Source: Salinibacterium sp. NK8237 (GTDB lineage: Bacteria > Actinomycetota > Actinomycetes > Actinomycetales > Microbacteriaceae). Taken from it: a stretch of DNA of 64,000 bases. The stretch covers positions 992,001-1,056,000 of the forward strand of contig NZ_JADYWE010000001.1 in assembly GCF_015864955.1 (NCBI RefSeq), given 5' to 3'. Positions 34,732-43,880 of this stretch are shown piece after piece. The notes below the pieces were generated by a model. It was not told the DNA's origin. It ran no database searches and saw only the letters and a list, made by a program, of their open reading frames with translations. Numbering within the stretch: the stretch's first letter is position 1; each line of letters opens with the position of its first letter. Made by a program: the position numbers and the translations under genes.

Positions 34732-35028
34732 ATGCACGACTCCGCGCCAGCAGACATGCCAGACAACGCCACTCCCCCAGCCAAGCCCTCCCTCGTGAAG
34801 GCACGCATCCGCCAACTCACCACTCCGTGGTGGCGGTTGGTATGGCTCATCGGCGGGCTCATCTGGGCCGTGGTGTTTAACGTCATCTACGTGAACACCG
34901 GCGGAGATCAAGAATGGTGGGGCGTCGCATCCGTGGTGCCGATTGCTCTGCTGCTCGTCGACGTGCTGCGCATCGAACGACTCGAGCGTGCTACTGAGCA
35001 GAAACGCCAAGCCGACCTTAAGAAGTAG
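34732..35028 (+). CDS. Small two-helix membrane protein, hypothetical
   Basis: The 98 residues have a proline-rich N-terminus, an amphipathic RIRQLTTPWWRL segment, two membrane helices (LVWLIGGLIWAVVFNVIYV and WWGVASVVPIALLLVDVL), and a basic tail ERLERATEQKRQADLKK. No family is recognised with confidence. The gene lies 84 bases upstream of the ABC transporter pair on the same strand, but a common transcript is not certain. Confidence 0.65.
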   Translation: MHDSAPADMPDNATPPAKPSLVKARIRQLTTPWWRLVWLIGGLIWAVVFNVIYVNTGGDQEWWGVASVVPIALLLVDVLRIERLERATEQKRQADLKK

Positions 35029-35112
35029 ACAACAAAAGATACTTCTCTCGCCGTAGGCCAGTGACTCCCCTCGGCTGACTCGCTGAGCGCTGAAGTCAGC
35101 GAGACTAGGCCT

Positions 35113-35811
35113 ATGACTACCCCCATCATCCGAGTCAAGGATGTCCACAAGTCCTACGGCAAAGGCCCCAACCGCTTTGACGCCCTCAAAGGTGTCACCT
35201 TCGACATCAACGAAGGTGAGAGCGTCGCGATCATCGGCAAGAGTGGATCGGGAAAGTCGACCCTCATGCACGTGCTCGCGCTCCTCGATGCCCCGACCTC
35301 CGGAACGGTTGAGCTCGAAGGGATCGACACCAGCACGTTGAAAGGCAAAAAGCTCAATCGTGCGCGCAACAAGACGTTCGGGTTTGTGTTCCAACAGTTC
35401 TTTCTCACTGCCAACATCTCCGTTCTGGAGAACGTTATGCTCCCGATGAAGATTGCCGGGGTGCGCCGCAGCGAGCGGAAGGCACGCGCGCACGCCGCTC
35501 TTGAGCAATTGGAAATGGATGACAAAGCGTCGAACAAGGCCGTCAACCTGTCGGGCGGTCAGAAGCAGCGTTCGGTGATCGCCCGCGCGCTCGTCAACAA
35601 CCCGCGCATCATTTTCGCGGATGAACCCACCGGAAACTTGGACACCGCGACGGGAGGCAATGTCGAAGACATTCTCTTCGCACTCAACCGCGACAAGGGC
35701 ATCACCCTGATTGTCGTCACCCATGATGACGAGTTGGCTGCCCGCTGTGACCGCCGCATTTATATTCGCGACGGACTCCTCGTCAACGACACCACGGAGG
35801 TGGCCGCATGA
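35113..35811 (+). CDS. ABC transporter ATP-binding protein, MacB/LolD type
   Basis: The 232 residues contain all ABC ATPase motifs: Walker A IGKSGSGKSTL near residue 41, Q loop FVFQQFFL, signature NLSGGQKQRSVIARAL near 140, Walker B RIIFADEPTGNLD near 160, and the switch histidine in VVTHDDELA. It groups by motif with MacB/LolD/FtsE-type ATPases that drive FtsX-like permeases. The stop overlaps the permease start by four bases (ATGA). Confidence 0.93.
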   Translation: MTTPIIRVKDVHKSYGKGPNRFDALKGVTFDINEGESVAIIGKSGSGKSTLMHVLALLDAPTSGTVELEGIDTSTLKGKKLNRARNKTFGFVFQQFFLTANISVLENVMLPMKIAGVRRSERKARAHAALEQLEMDDKASNKAVNLSGGQKQRSVIARALVNNPRIIFADEPTGNLDTATGGNVEDILFALNRDKGITLIVVTHDDELAARCDRRIYIRDGLLVNDTTEVAA

Positions 35812-37115
35812 ACGTTCTCGACCTGATCGGCACCGCCGCATCCAATACCTTCCGCTCGAAGACTCGCACCGTTCTGACGATCCTCGCGATCTTCGTGGGT
35901 GCTTTCACTCTCACCATCACCAACGGGCTCGGCACAGGCATCAACCGCTATATCGATGACACGGTGACCGCAATCGGCGCAGAAGACGTTATGACCGTGT
36001 CAGTAAGCCAAGACGCCAACGCCGGCTTCGCCGATAGCACTGGGCCCGCCGAATACGACCCCGATGCGATTGCCAGCGATGGCTTTAACCGTCCTGGCTC
36101 CACCGTGGTGGCTCTCACCCCCGACGATCTAGAGACGCTCGCTAGCATTGACGGCGTCCTCGATGTTGAGGCGACCAAGTCGATTTCTCCTGACTGGATC
36201 CAGTCGGACGACGGCCCCCAATACCTGACCTCCGTGGGCGGACTCGTTGATGGCCAGACAGTGCAGCTCGCTGCTGGTGCGGCCCCGTCTGCCGATTCGG
36301 ATGCCTTCGAACTGAACGTGCCCATCTCCTATGTGGAATCGCTCGGCTTCGCTGACGCTGACGCCGCTGTGGGCGAGACCCTCACGATTGCAATTACGGA
36401 TGCGGAGCGCACTCAGCACCTCGTCGACGCCACCATCGTGGGCGTAGCCGAAGAGAGCATCGCCGCCACTGGTGCCGGTGGACTGGTCGTGAACGATGCG
36501 CTGACTGACGAGCTGTACTCGACGCAGAACATCGGGATCTCGCTCGACGAGCAGGAGCGTTACGCCCAGGCGAGCATCCGCTTCGATGCTGCCGCAACGG
36601 ATGCCGATGTCACGGCGCTCAAGGACCGCCTTACCGATGCGGGCTTCACGGGAACGACCGTCGCTGACCAACTCGGTACCATCAAGACCGTCATCGACGC
36701 GATCGTGCTCGTATTGAACGCCTTCGCCATCATCGCCTTGTTGGCAGCGAGCTTCGGCATCGTGAACACCCTCTTCATGTCGGTGCAGGAACGCACCCGC
36801 GAAATCGGTCTCATGAAAGCCATGGGAATGGGCGGCGGCAAGATCTTCGGGCTCTTCAGCCTCGAAGCTGTCATCATCGGCTTCCTCGGGAGCGCGATCG
36901 GTGTCGGCATCGGGATGCTCGTCGGCACAGGCATCAGTTCGGTGCTTGCCGGGGCACTCCTCGCCGACCTCCCGGGTCTCACGCTCATCGCCTTCGACCC
37001 GCTCTCGGTCACCGTCATCATCCTGGTCGTCATGGCGATCGCGTTCCTCGCGGGCACCCTGCCCGCCGCTCGCGCTGCCAAGGCTGATCCCGTGGAGTCG
37101 CTGCGGTACGAATAG
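35808..37115 (+). CDS. ABC transporter permease, FtsX/MacB type
   Basis: The 435 residues have an N-terminal membrane helix (TRTVLTILAIFVGAFTLTITNGLGTGI), a large extracellular MacB-like domain (about 45-270), and three C-terminal helices with the FtsX signature (NAFAIIALLAASFGIVNTLFMSVQERTREIGLMKAMGMGGGKIFGLFSLEAVIIGFLGS). Such pairs move or extract substrates by mechanotransmission; antimicrobial peptide or lipoprotein substrates are possible but unknown here. No peptide or regulator gene lies adjacent. Confidence 0.9.
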   Translation: MNVLDLIGTAASNTFRSKTRTVLTILAIFVGAFTLTITNGLGTGINRYIDDTVTAIGAEDVMTVSVSQDANAGFADSTGPAEYDPDAIASDGFNRPGSTVVALTPDDLETLASIDGVLDVEATKSISPDWIQSDDGPQYLTSVGGLVDGQTVQLAAGAAPSADSDAFELNVPISYVESLGFADADAAVGETLTIAITDAERTQHLVDATIVGVAEESIAATGAGGLVVNDALTDELYSTQNIGISLDEQERYAQASIRFDAAATDADVTALKDRLTDAGFTGTTVADQLGTIKTVIDAIVLVLNAFAIIALLAASFGIVNTLFMSVQERTREIGLMKAMGMGGGKIFGLFSLEAVIIGFLGSAIGVGIGMLVGTGISSVLAGALLADLPGLTLIAFDPLSVTVIILVVMAIAFLAGTLPAARAAKADPVESLRYE

Positions 37116-37142
37116 CCACTCAGCTCGTCGCTAGATAGAGGG

Positions 37143-37172
37143 ATGGGACTGCTGCTCACGCGGCAGTCCCAT
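37143..37172 (+). terminator. Terminator after the MacB-like ABC operon
   Basis: ATGGGACTGC (37143-37152) pairs perfectly with GCAGTCCCAT (37163-37172) around a ten-base loop, followed by TGTCAGG. The stem is strong but the T-run is poor. Confidence 0.65.
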
Positions 37173-37239
37173 TGTCAGGTGGATCAGCACGCAGCTCAGT
37201 TCCCCGGGCCACCGTCGGCGATGCTGAATTGAGAGCGCG

Positions 37240-38403
37240 TCACACGCTCCGTGACCGGTGGGGTGTCGCGCGCCGTGCTCGCGCTCGGCTCAGAAGTAAC
37301 ACACTACCGACGAGCACCAGAATGCCGGAGACAAGCGCAGCACCGCTGACGTCAGCGCCTGTTGCTGCTAATTGTGCCGCCGGAGGGGTAATCGCGGATG
37401 CGGCGTTAACGTCCGTTTCGCCCGGTTGCGACACCGGAGGAGTTGTCGAAGGGGTAGACGGCGACTCGGGTTCGACAGTCAATTCAAATTCGAACACCTG
37501 AGTGTTGGGCACGGAGCCTGCGAAACTCAGCGAGTACGTGCCCGCTGCGGCTGTCGCATCAGGATGTTGGTAGGTGAACGAGATCTGGCCGGCGGCATCG
37601 GCATCCACCGTACCCACAACCGATGGCGCCCCCTCAGAAGTAAGTGTCACCACGATGCCTGCCTCATCGGGCAGAAACCCGCTTGAGGTGATCGTGATGC
37701 CCGAGCTAATGAAAACGCTGCGAGTGATCGTTGTCTGGGCGACGAATACCGGCTCCGGCGTAAAAACGAACTGCACTCCATTGGCCGTGAAACTGCTGAG
37801 CTGTTCGGCGCCAGGTGCCGCGTTGTAGGCACTGACCGCGTCGATGAACCCGCCCACGAAAGTGGGATCCAGCGCCAGTTGCGCGTCGAAGTCTGCGAGA
37901 GAGCGCTGGGGATCACCCAGCACCCACGGGGTGATGCTGCCGATGGCGCTCGTTGCGATCCACTTCACTGACGGGTCGCTGAAGTCTTCGCTTGGCGACT
38001 GCGAGTAGAGGATGATCGGTGTTCCCGCGCCATTCTGGATGAAAATGCTCGCGTAAAACTGTGTGGGGGCAGTCGTCGTGAACGACGTTGTCGCAGCCAG
38101 CGCTACCAGGGAACTGCCCGTGTTCAGGGGCAGAGTCGGCGCAAAACCGTAGCTAGGCTGACCTCCCGAGGGTATTTCGAGGCCTGCGGTTGTGCTCACC
38201 AGAGCCCCCGCCGAAAAGTTTTGATTGCTCCACCCGTCGGTGCCGAAGGGGGTACCTTCCGCGATAGCGGAATCGACGACGTAGGTGGCTCCGGGCGTCG
38301 CTGCTGCCGCCGACGACGCAATCGCTAGCAACACGACGAACGCGATGCCAAGAGCAACGACTGCCATTCCGCCGCGCCGAACACTCGCCACAAAGGCCAC
38401 CAT
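37240..38403 (-). CDS. Secreted surface protein with LAxTG sorting signal
   Basis: The 387 residues begin with a signal peptide (GMAVVALGIAFVVLLAIASSAAAA, cleavage near residue 35) and end with a sorting signal: LAATGA, a hydrophobic helix VSGAALVSGILVLVGSVLLL and a basic tail SRARARRATPHRS. LAxTG is the class E sortase motif used by high-GC actinobacteria. The body is beta-rich and contains an Ig-like region (ISSGITITSSGFLPDEAGIVVTLTSEG) before a Pro/Ser/Thr-rich cell-wall spacer. Function is unknown; adhesion or a structural role is possible. GGAAGG precedes the ATG. No sortase gene is nearby. Confidence 0.8.
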   Translation of the reverse strand: MVAFVASVRRGGMAVVALGIAFVVLLAIASSAAAATPGATYVVDSAIAEGTPFGTDGWSNQNFSAGALVSTTAGLEIPSGGQPSYGFAPTLPLNTGSSLVALAATTSFTTTAPTQFYASIFIQNGAGTPIILYSQSPSEDFSDPSVKWIATSAIGSITPWVLGDPQRSLADFDAQLALDPTFVGGFIDAVSAYNAAPGAEQLSSFTANGVQFVFTPEPVFVAQTTITRSVFISSGITITSSGFLPDEAGIVVTLTSEGAPSVVGTVDADAAGQISFTYQHPDATAAAGTYSLSFAGSVPNTQVFEFELTVEPESPSTPSTTPPVSQPGETDVNAASAITPPAAQLAATGADVSGAALVSGILVLVGSVLLLSRARARRATPHRSRSV

Positions 38404-38576
38404 GAGCCTTCCTTCCGATTCGGGTCACGCTGCACGCTCGCAACATTTTACGTCATCCGCGTTCTATCCGCCCCTGTGGGAACGTCACGGCACGACGCCC
38501 CAACTCGAACGCCACGCGCGGGCGTCCGACAAGGCCATGGTGACCCTGCGCTCGGGATTTTAGAGAGATGTGAAGG

Positions 38577-38648
38577 TGCCCCTGGAGGGATTCGAACCCC
38601 CAACCTGCTCCTTAGGACGGAGTTGCTCTTCCGTTGAGCTACAGAGGC
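38577..38648 (-). tRNA. tRNA-Arg (anticodon CCT)
   Basis: The reverse complement gives acceptor GCCTCTG paired with CAGGGGC, D arm GCTCAACGGAAGAGC, and anticodon loop GTCCTAA with anticodon CCT (decodes AGG). The anticodon stem has four good pairs and an A-C at its base, and the T arm is TTGGGGGTTCGAATCCCTCC. The discriminator is A. CCA is not encoded (CCT follows). Confidence 0.93.
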
Positions 38649-38708
38649 TGGCGTTTCGAGTGTAGCGGAGAGCAGCACGAAGAACCCTCAGCCAGAGGGC
38701 CAGCGTTA

Positions 38709-39104
38709 CTAGGTGGGCGCTGCCGCACCATCGACCGCGGCGGGCAGCGGATACTTCAGCGGCTGAAGGTCCGGCTCTAACCGCCGCGTGCGCCCCTCGG
38801 CGATGCGTTCGGACGAGTAGAAACGTTTGATGATGGACTTGTCGAGCAACTCCGGTGCGTCATCCACGTCATCTACCAGCGCAATGAGGTCGAACCAGGC
38901 ACGAGTGAGCGTGACATGAAAAGCATCCGGCTTGCCCGCCCGCCCGGCCATGCTCGTGATGCCGACCACGAGACGTTCGAAGCCGTCGACAGCGCCATAC
39001 GTACGCGCCAGCAACCACGCCACGCGAACGTGACGTTCGTGCGAAAACGCAGCAGGCGCGATGGTGTTGTTTTCGAACGTTGTCATGAGTTCGTCGTCAG
39101 TCAT
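38709..39104 (-). CDS. Conserved hypothetical protein (HxRHVxVAW motif)
   Basis: The 131 residues (from ATG 39104, GTGGAG upstream) include FSHERHVRVAWLLARTYGAVDGFERLVVGITSMAG and LTRAWFDLIALVDD, a helical pattern seen in a family of uncharacterised bacterial proteins whose members often start with an F-H-H-HV-VAW motif. No catalytic function is known to me. An in-frame GTG at 39119 would add five residues but lacks a ribosome site. It follows tRNA-Arg in transcriptional order and is probably monocistronic. Confidence 0.72.
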   Translation of the reverse strand: MTDDELMTTFENNTIAPAAFSHERHVRVAWLLARTYGAVDGFERLVVGITSMAGRAGKPDAFHVTLTRAWFDLIALVDDVDDAPELLDKSIIKRFYSSERIAEGRTRRLEPDLQPLKYPLPAAVDGAAAPT

Positions 39105-39171
39105 GATCGATTGCTCCACGGAGTCGTTCTTGCTGGTTTCAGGCTCACCAGCGCGCAGTCAAGCCAAACAG

Positions 39172-40182
39172 CTACTGGCCTGGCGGGTAAAGGAACGACT
39201 CGACCTCGCTGGCCGGGATCGTGCGCTGGCCATAAGAAAGGGCCACATAGTTGTATTCCTCAAGCAAAACTGAGCCATCGGCATTGACCTGCTTCACGTA
39301 GGCAACGTGGTTCTCCCAGCCGAACCACGCAACAGAACCGGCAACGGGAGTCGCACTCACGGTCCAACCGTGGGCCTGCCATGCAGACTGCCACTGGTAG
39401 GCATCGCCACCGCTTGGAGTGAGATCAGCCCAAGCCCAGCGGAATGGCGCAGCGAATGATCCGACGTCGCGGTTGAGCCGCCACGCAACGAAGTCTGTGC
39501 ACTGGCGGTAGTAATAGTTCAACGGCGAAAGGCTTGTTCCCGCTGTCGGCCAAGGATAGTCATCGCCCAGCGCCTGAGCGCCTGATGCGGCGTAGAGCGC
39601 ATTCGCGGATGCGATCGCGTCTTGCTGCTGAATCACTACCAAATCTTCGGGCGATGTCGCTTCGAACTGATCGCGTTCAAGCTCAGGGAAATCGAGCTCC
39701 GCGCTGACGGTAATCGACTGCACGCTCGCGGGCAAAGCATCAGCTACTGCTGCAACGGAAGCGAGGGTGCCTTCATCAGACACCAAGTCGCTCTGGCCAT
39801 ATGCCGGCAGACCTGTGACAACGAAAAGGCCACCGATGACTGCCATTGAGGCGACGGCGTGAAACGGGCTTTTGCGCACGCGCTTGAGTTTCGCCTTGAC
39901 GGTGTGACTACTCGGCGGGGCAACAGGCGTGTAACGCACTGGGGCTGCTTCGTGTGCGACCGCCGCCGGCGCCACAGGAATCTGCGGAACCGCAATCTCC
40001 GAGGTGACAACAACTTCAGGCGAAATCGTCTCGTGCACAGCCGCTGCGACAACAGGTTTTCCTTGTGCCGCCTCACGTGCGGCGCGTGCCTCGCGCCGAG
40101 ACATGAAGACCGGAGCATCGCTCGCGGAATCCGCCGGATTCACGCCGGAAACGTCCGGGCCATCAGTTGAGATACGGGACAA
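39172..40182 (-). CDS. CHAP domain cell-wall hydrolase, membrane anchored
   Basis: The 336 residues have a long polar N-terminus (1-105) with a basic KAKLKRVRKSPFH stop sequence, one membrane helix (AVASMAVIGGLFVVTGLPAY, about 110-129), a linker, and a C-terminal CHAP amidase/endopeptidase domain (about 225-335). The catalytic Cys is in YYYRQCTDFVAWRLN and the His in FGWENHVAYVKQV. CHAP enzymes cut peptidoglycan cross-links or side chains. The long cytoplasmic N-terminus is unusual for a secreted hydrolase and implies a type II membrane protein. A stem-loop built on TTCAAG/CTTGAA lies in its 5' region (40202-40237). Confidence 0.88.
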   Translation of the reverse strand: MSRISTDGPDVSGVNPADSASDAPVFMSRREARAAREAAQGKPVVAAAVHETISPEVVVTSEIAVPQIPVAPAAVAHEAAPVRYTPVAPPSSHTVKAKLKRVRKSPFHAVASMAVIGGLFVVTGLPAYGQSDLVSDEGTLASVAAVADALPASVQSITVSAELDFPELERDQFEATSPEDLVVIQQQDAIASANALYAASGAQALGDDYPWPTAGTSLSPLNYYYRQCTDFVAWRLNRDVGSFAAPFRWAWADLTPSGGDAYQWQSAWQAHGWTVSATPVAGSVAWFGWENHVAYVKQVNADGSVLLEEYNYVALSYGQRTIPASEVESFLYPPGQ

Positions 40183-40262
40183 TCGGGAACCTTTAAGTGG
40201 AGCGCATTCAAGAAGGACTAGGGAAATCCTTGAACGCAGGAATAATCACAACAGCATAACAG

Positions 40263-40760
40263 TTATGCCGCTGGAGCCAAATATTCTTCCCAATCTGGGA
40301 GTGCCCTTTCAATCCCCCGCACAAGCCATGCGCTGGTGTGGGGCGGGCGTGGCTTGATGAGCAGTCGCCAGTTCATCTCCGCGGGAGTGCGATCGCTCTT
40401 CTTGTTGTTGCACCGCAAGCAGCACGCCACCAAGTTCTCCCACGAATCTTCGCCACCGCGAGAGCGGGGCATGATGTGGTCGATGGTGTTCGCTGAAGCC
40501 CCGCAATAGCCACAACGGTGGCCGTCACGTCGCAACACTCCGCGGCGAGAGACAGGCAATCTTCGCGTGGAAGGAATGCGCACATAATTTCGCAGGATGA
40601 TGACCGACGGTCGCTCCCACGATTCACTCGCGCTCCACACCGGATGATCCGGGTCGGCAGCGATAACCGTCGCTTTCTGATTCATCACGAGCACAACGGC
40701 TCGTTTGAAGGACACGACCGCGAGCGGCTCATAGCCGGCGTTCAGTACCAAAGTGCGCAT
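40263..40760 (-). CDS. HNH endonuclease family protein
   Basis: The 165 residues begin MRTLVLNAGYEPLAVVSFKRAVVLVMNQKA and carry the zinc-bound HNH motif: CGYCGASANTIDHIMPRSRGGEDSWENLVACCLRCNNKKSDRTP, with four cysteines in two CxxC pairs and the DH catalytic dyad. This is the widespread housekeeping-type actinobacterial HNH protein rather than a toxin or phage gene; its biological role is not settled. ATG 40760 has GAGAGG eight bases upstream; the longer frame is not supported. An intrinsic terminator sits 78 bases before the start. Confidence 0.9.
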   Translation of the reverse strand: MRTLVLNAGYEPLAVVSFKRAVVLVMNQKATVIAADPDHPVWSASESWERPSVIILRNYVRIPSTRRLPVSRRGVLRRDGHRCGYCGASANTIDHIMPRSRGGEDSWENLVACCLRCNNKKSDRTPAEMNWRLLIKPRPPHTSAWLVRGIERALPDWEEYLAPAA

Positions 40761-40837
40761 TGTCATCCTCTCGAAAGAGCCTGCACGGCTTGCAGGCAAT
40801 CGACTTCCCTGAAATTCAGCGAAAAGGAGGCAGAAAC

Positions 40838-40867
40838 ACAAAAAGGCACCGTCGAAAGACGATGCCT
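40838..40867 (-). terminator. Intrinsic terminator ahead of the HNH gene
   Basis: On the minus strand AGGCATCGTC pairs with GACGGTGCCT (one mismatch) around a four-base TTTC loop, and the stem is followed directly by TTTTTGTGTTT. It lies between a 33-codon reading frame and the HNH gene, so it ends the small transcript, the idenR-side transcript, or acts as an attenuator for HNH. Confidence 0.8.
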
Positions 40868-40967
40868 AGTGATTTAGCGCGCAAAAACTACTGCGCGCAA
40901 TACTGCTGTGTCGTATGTAAAAGTGGGCACGCGCATCCACGGTTTGGATGCTGCACCTACTCAACAT
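40866..40967 (-). CDS. Possible 33-residue small protein or leader peptide
   Basis: ATG 40967 is preceded by CGGAG with a seven-base gap and opens a 33-residue frame that begins MLSRCSIQTVDARAHF and ends FCALNH. Its TAG stop (40868-40866) overlaps the first bases of the terminator stem. Two hairpins lie inside it: GCATCC/GGATGC and GCGCGC/GCGCGC. Nothing in the peptide is recognised; it has two Cys, two Phe, three His and four Arg. The layout (ribosome site, short frame, terminator, then HNH gene) is that of a leader peptide, but coding status is unproven. Confidence 0.4.
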   Translation of the reverse strand: MLSRCSIQTVDARAHFYIRHSSIARSSFCALNH

Positions 40968-41108
40968 GCGATTCTCCGGTTCATTCGTGAACTCCAAGGG
41001 CTATAGGCTAACCCAGTTTTTCGGGCTCCTCGCACGCGGGCGCGCCGAATTGAATGACGAGATGGTTACGTCTCGGTTAACGCCGGATTCGAAAAATGAA
41101 CCAGGATG

Positions 41109-41810
41109 CTATGCGCTTGGCTTCTCCACAAAGATGTGCACGGCAACCTCGTTCGGCAGCTCGAGACCTTCTCCGAAGCCTTCCACTGTTACCGCAACAT
41201 ACGAATCTGCGGCCGCGAACGTGGCTGTCTTGCCTGGCATAACACCAGCAGTAAACAGCTGCTGTAGAAGTTCAGGTTCGAACTGCACAGGTTCGCCCAG
41301 TCGACGGATAAGCCCGGTCACGGGGGCCGTTGTCTCCGCGACGAGGTCAACAATGTTCACCATTCCGTCACTGAAGGATGCCGAAGCAACTCCGCCGAGC
41401 TCTTCCAAGCCAGGAATCGGGTTGCCATAGGGCGACTCGGTGGGGTGATCAAGAATTTCGATGAGCTTGCGCTCAACTTGTTCGCTCATCACGTGCTCCC
41501 ACCGGCATGCTTCGTCGTGGACGAGCGCCCAATCGAGACCAATGACATCGGCGAGCAGTCGCTCAGCGAGGCGGTGCTTACGCATCACATGCGTAGCGCG
41601 GCGCCGACCCTCCACTGTGAATTCGAGGTGGCGGTCGCCTTCGACGACGACGAGGCCGTCACGTTCCATGCGGCCGATGGTTTGTGAGACGGTCGGGCCA
41701 GAGTGGCCGAGCCGCTCAGAGATGCGGGCCCGCAACGGGACAATGTTCTCTTCTTCGAGATCAAGAATCGTGCGCAGGTACATCTCGGTGGTGTCAACGA
41801 GATCGGTCAT
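41109..41810 (-). CDS. ideR: Iron-dependent transcriptional regulator, DtxR/IdeR family
   Basis: The 233 residues have the DtxR winged helix at the N-terminus (TTEMYLRTILDLEEENIVPLRARISERLGHSGPTVSQTIGRMERDGLV), a metal-binding/dimer domain (HRLAERLLADVIGLDWALVHDEACRWEHVMS, with the His/Glu/Cys ligand set) and a C-terminal SH3-like domain, i.e. the three-domain IdeR/DtxR form. It represses iron-uptake genes when iron is sufficient. An IdeR-like box lies before the heme-binding lipoprotein gene at 55.3 kb. It is divergent from serC with 40 bases between starts. Confidence 0.92.
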   Translation of the reverse strand: MTDLVDTTEMYLRTILDLEEENIVPLRARISERLGHSGPTVSQTIGRMERDGLVVVEGDRHLEFTVEGRRRATHVMRKHRLAERLLADVIGLDWALVHDEACRWEHVMSEQVERKLIEILDHPTESPYGNPIPGLEELGGVASASFSDGMVNIVDLVAETTAPVTGLIRRLGEPVQFEPELLQQLFTAGVMPGKTATFAAADSYVAVTVEGFGEGLELPNEVAVHIFVEKPSA

Positions 41811-41823
41811 GAAACCAGACTAG

Positions 41824-42963
<1,140 letters not shown>

Positions 42964-42972
42964 TCTGAGACC

Positions 42973-43218
42973 GTGCGTATCTGGTTGAAAGACTCGGAAC
43001 GCCGGCCAGATCCTGAGCCGGTGCAGACCGACGACCGCAAAGCGATGCTCGTGGGCATGGTGTTGTGGATCATCGGTCTTGCACTGCTGCTGCTTTTTAT
43101 CGAGCCGCTCAACGCGTCCGGCAACCTGTGGTGGCTTTGGACTGCCGTTGCCGGGCTCGTGCTTGGCCTTATTGGCCTTATCTACACGCACATGAGGCGC
43201 GCAAAGCGAACTCGCTAG
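42973..43218 (+). CDS. DUF2530 small membrane protein
   Basis: The 81 residues have a charged N-terminus (WLKDSERRPDPEPVQTDDRKAMLVGM) and two membrane helices (VLWIIGLALLLLFIEPL; WLWTAVAGLVLGLIGLIYTHM), matching DUF2530, a family found only in actinobacteria and of unknown role. Start is GTG 42973. It follows serC closely on the same strand and meets the convergent DUF3027 gene with a four-base overlap of stop codons. Confidence 0.88.
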   Translation: MRIWLKDSERRPDPEPVQTDDRKAMLVGMVLWIIGLALLLLFIEPLNASGNLWWLWTAVAGLVLGLIGLIYTHMRRAKRTR

Positions 43219-43880
43219 TCTTCTTCGTCCGAATCGTCGTCATCATCGTCGTCTGACTCGTCGAGATCATCGTCGTCATCGAGTTCAGCGTCGTCTGAAT
43301 CGTCGTCGTCTTCGTCCTCGTCATCGTCCGAATCGTCGAGGTCATCAACACTTACACCCTCGTGGTCGCCGCCACGAAACGCGCCAGTGTCGAAGTCATC
43401 ATCGACATCGTCGTCATCTTCATCGTCATCCGATGCGTCGATGTCGACACCGTCGAGGTCTCCCCCATGCAATACGGAAGAGCCGAACTCATCGTCGCCC
43501 TCATCGTCGTCGTCGTCGTCGAGGTCATCGTCGTCGGAGGCTTCTTCTGCTGCAGCCTTTTCGGCATCCGCAGCTTCAGTAGCGGCTTGCGCAGCCTTGT
43601 ACTCAGCGAGACGTTCCGACCACGGCACCCAGTCAGGCGAGAGCAGTGCACCCTCGGCCGGCATTAGTTCTGCTTCAAGCACCGTAGGTTCTTGGCCGTC
43701 AACGTGTGCCACGCTGACGGTCCAGTTCCAGCCAGGGTAGCCAGGCAGAGCCGAAGCGAAGAGAACCGAAACGGTTCCATCGCTTTCGATCTGCTCACCG
43801 ACGAGCGCACCAATCGACGCATCAGTGGTGATCTCGAGGAGTGCACCTCGAGCAAGCTTCTCGTACTGGCTATTAGGCAT
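43215..43880 (-). CDS. DUF3027-type protein with a long aspartate-rich tail
   Basis: Residues 1-95 match DUF3027: EKLARGALLEITTDASIGALVGEQIESDGTVSVLFASALPGYPGWNWTVSVAHVDGQEPTVLEAELMPAEGALLSPDWVPWSERL. From about residue 115 to the end (221) the protein is almost entirely Asp, Ser and Glu, with islands such as SSVLHGGDLDGVDID and TGAFRGGDHEGVSVDDL. The acidic tail is much more extreme than the usual family C-terminus as I know it. It overlaps the cold-shock gene by eight bases. Function is unknown. Confidence 0.8.
   Translation of the reverse strand: MPNSQYEKLARGALLEITTDASIGALVGEQIESDGTVSVLFASALPGYPGWNWTVSVAHVDGQEPTVLEAELMPAEGALLSPDWVPWSERLAEYKAAQAATEAADAEKAAAEEASDDDDLDDDDDDEGDDEFGSSVLHGGDLDGVDIDASDDDEDDDDVDDDFDTGAFRGGDHEGVSVDDLDDSDDDEDEDDDDSDDAELDDDDDLDESDDDDDDDSDEED

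Noticed and set aside
34660..35841. 393-codon minus-strand open frame
   Set aside because: It is antisense to the ABC ATPase gene, which has all expected motifs; its translation is low-complexity with no domain and arises from GC-rich codon positions.
38404..38576. Coding sequence between the surface protein gene and tRNA-Arg
   Set aside because: A plus-strand frame runs through but has no ribosome site, no motif and overlaps the surface protein's start region; I see nothing else there.
40183..40262. Cyclic-di-AMP (ydaO) riboswitch before the CHAP gene
   Set aside because: Such riboswitches precede cell-wall hydrolase genes in actinobacteria, but the spacer is only 80 bases and lacks the needed multi-stem layout; just one bulged hairpin is visible.
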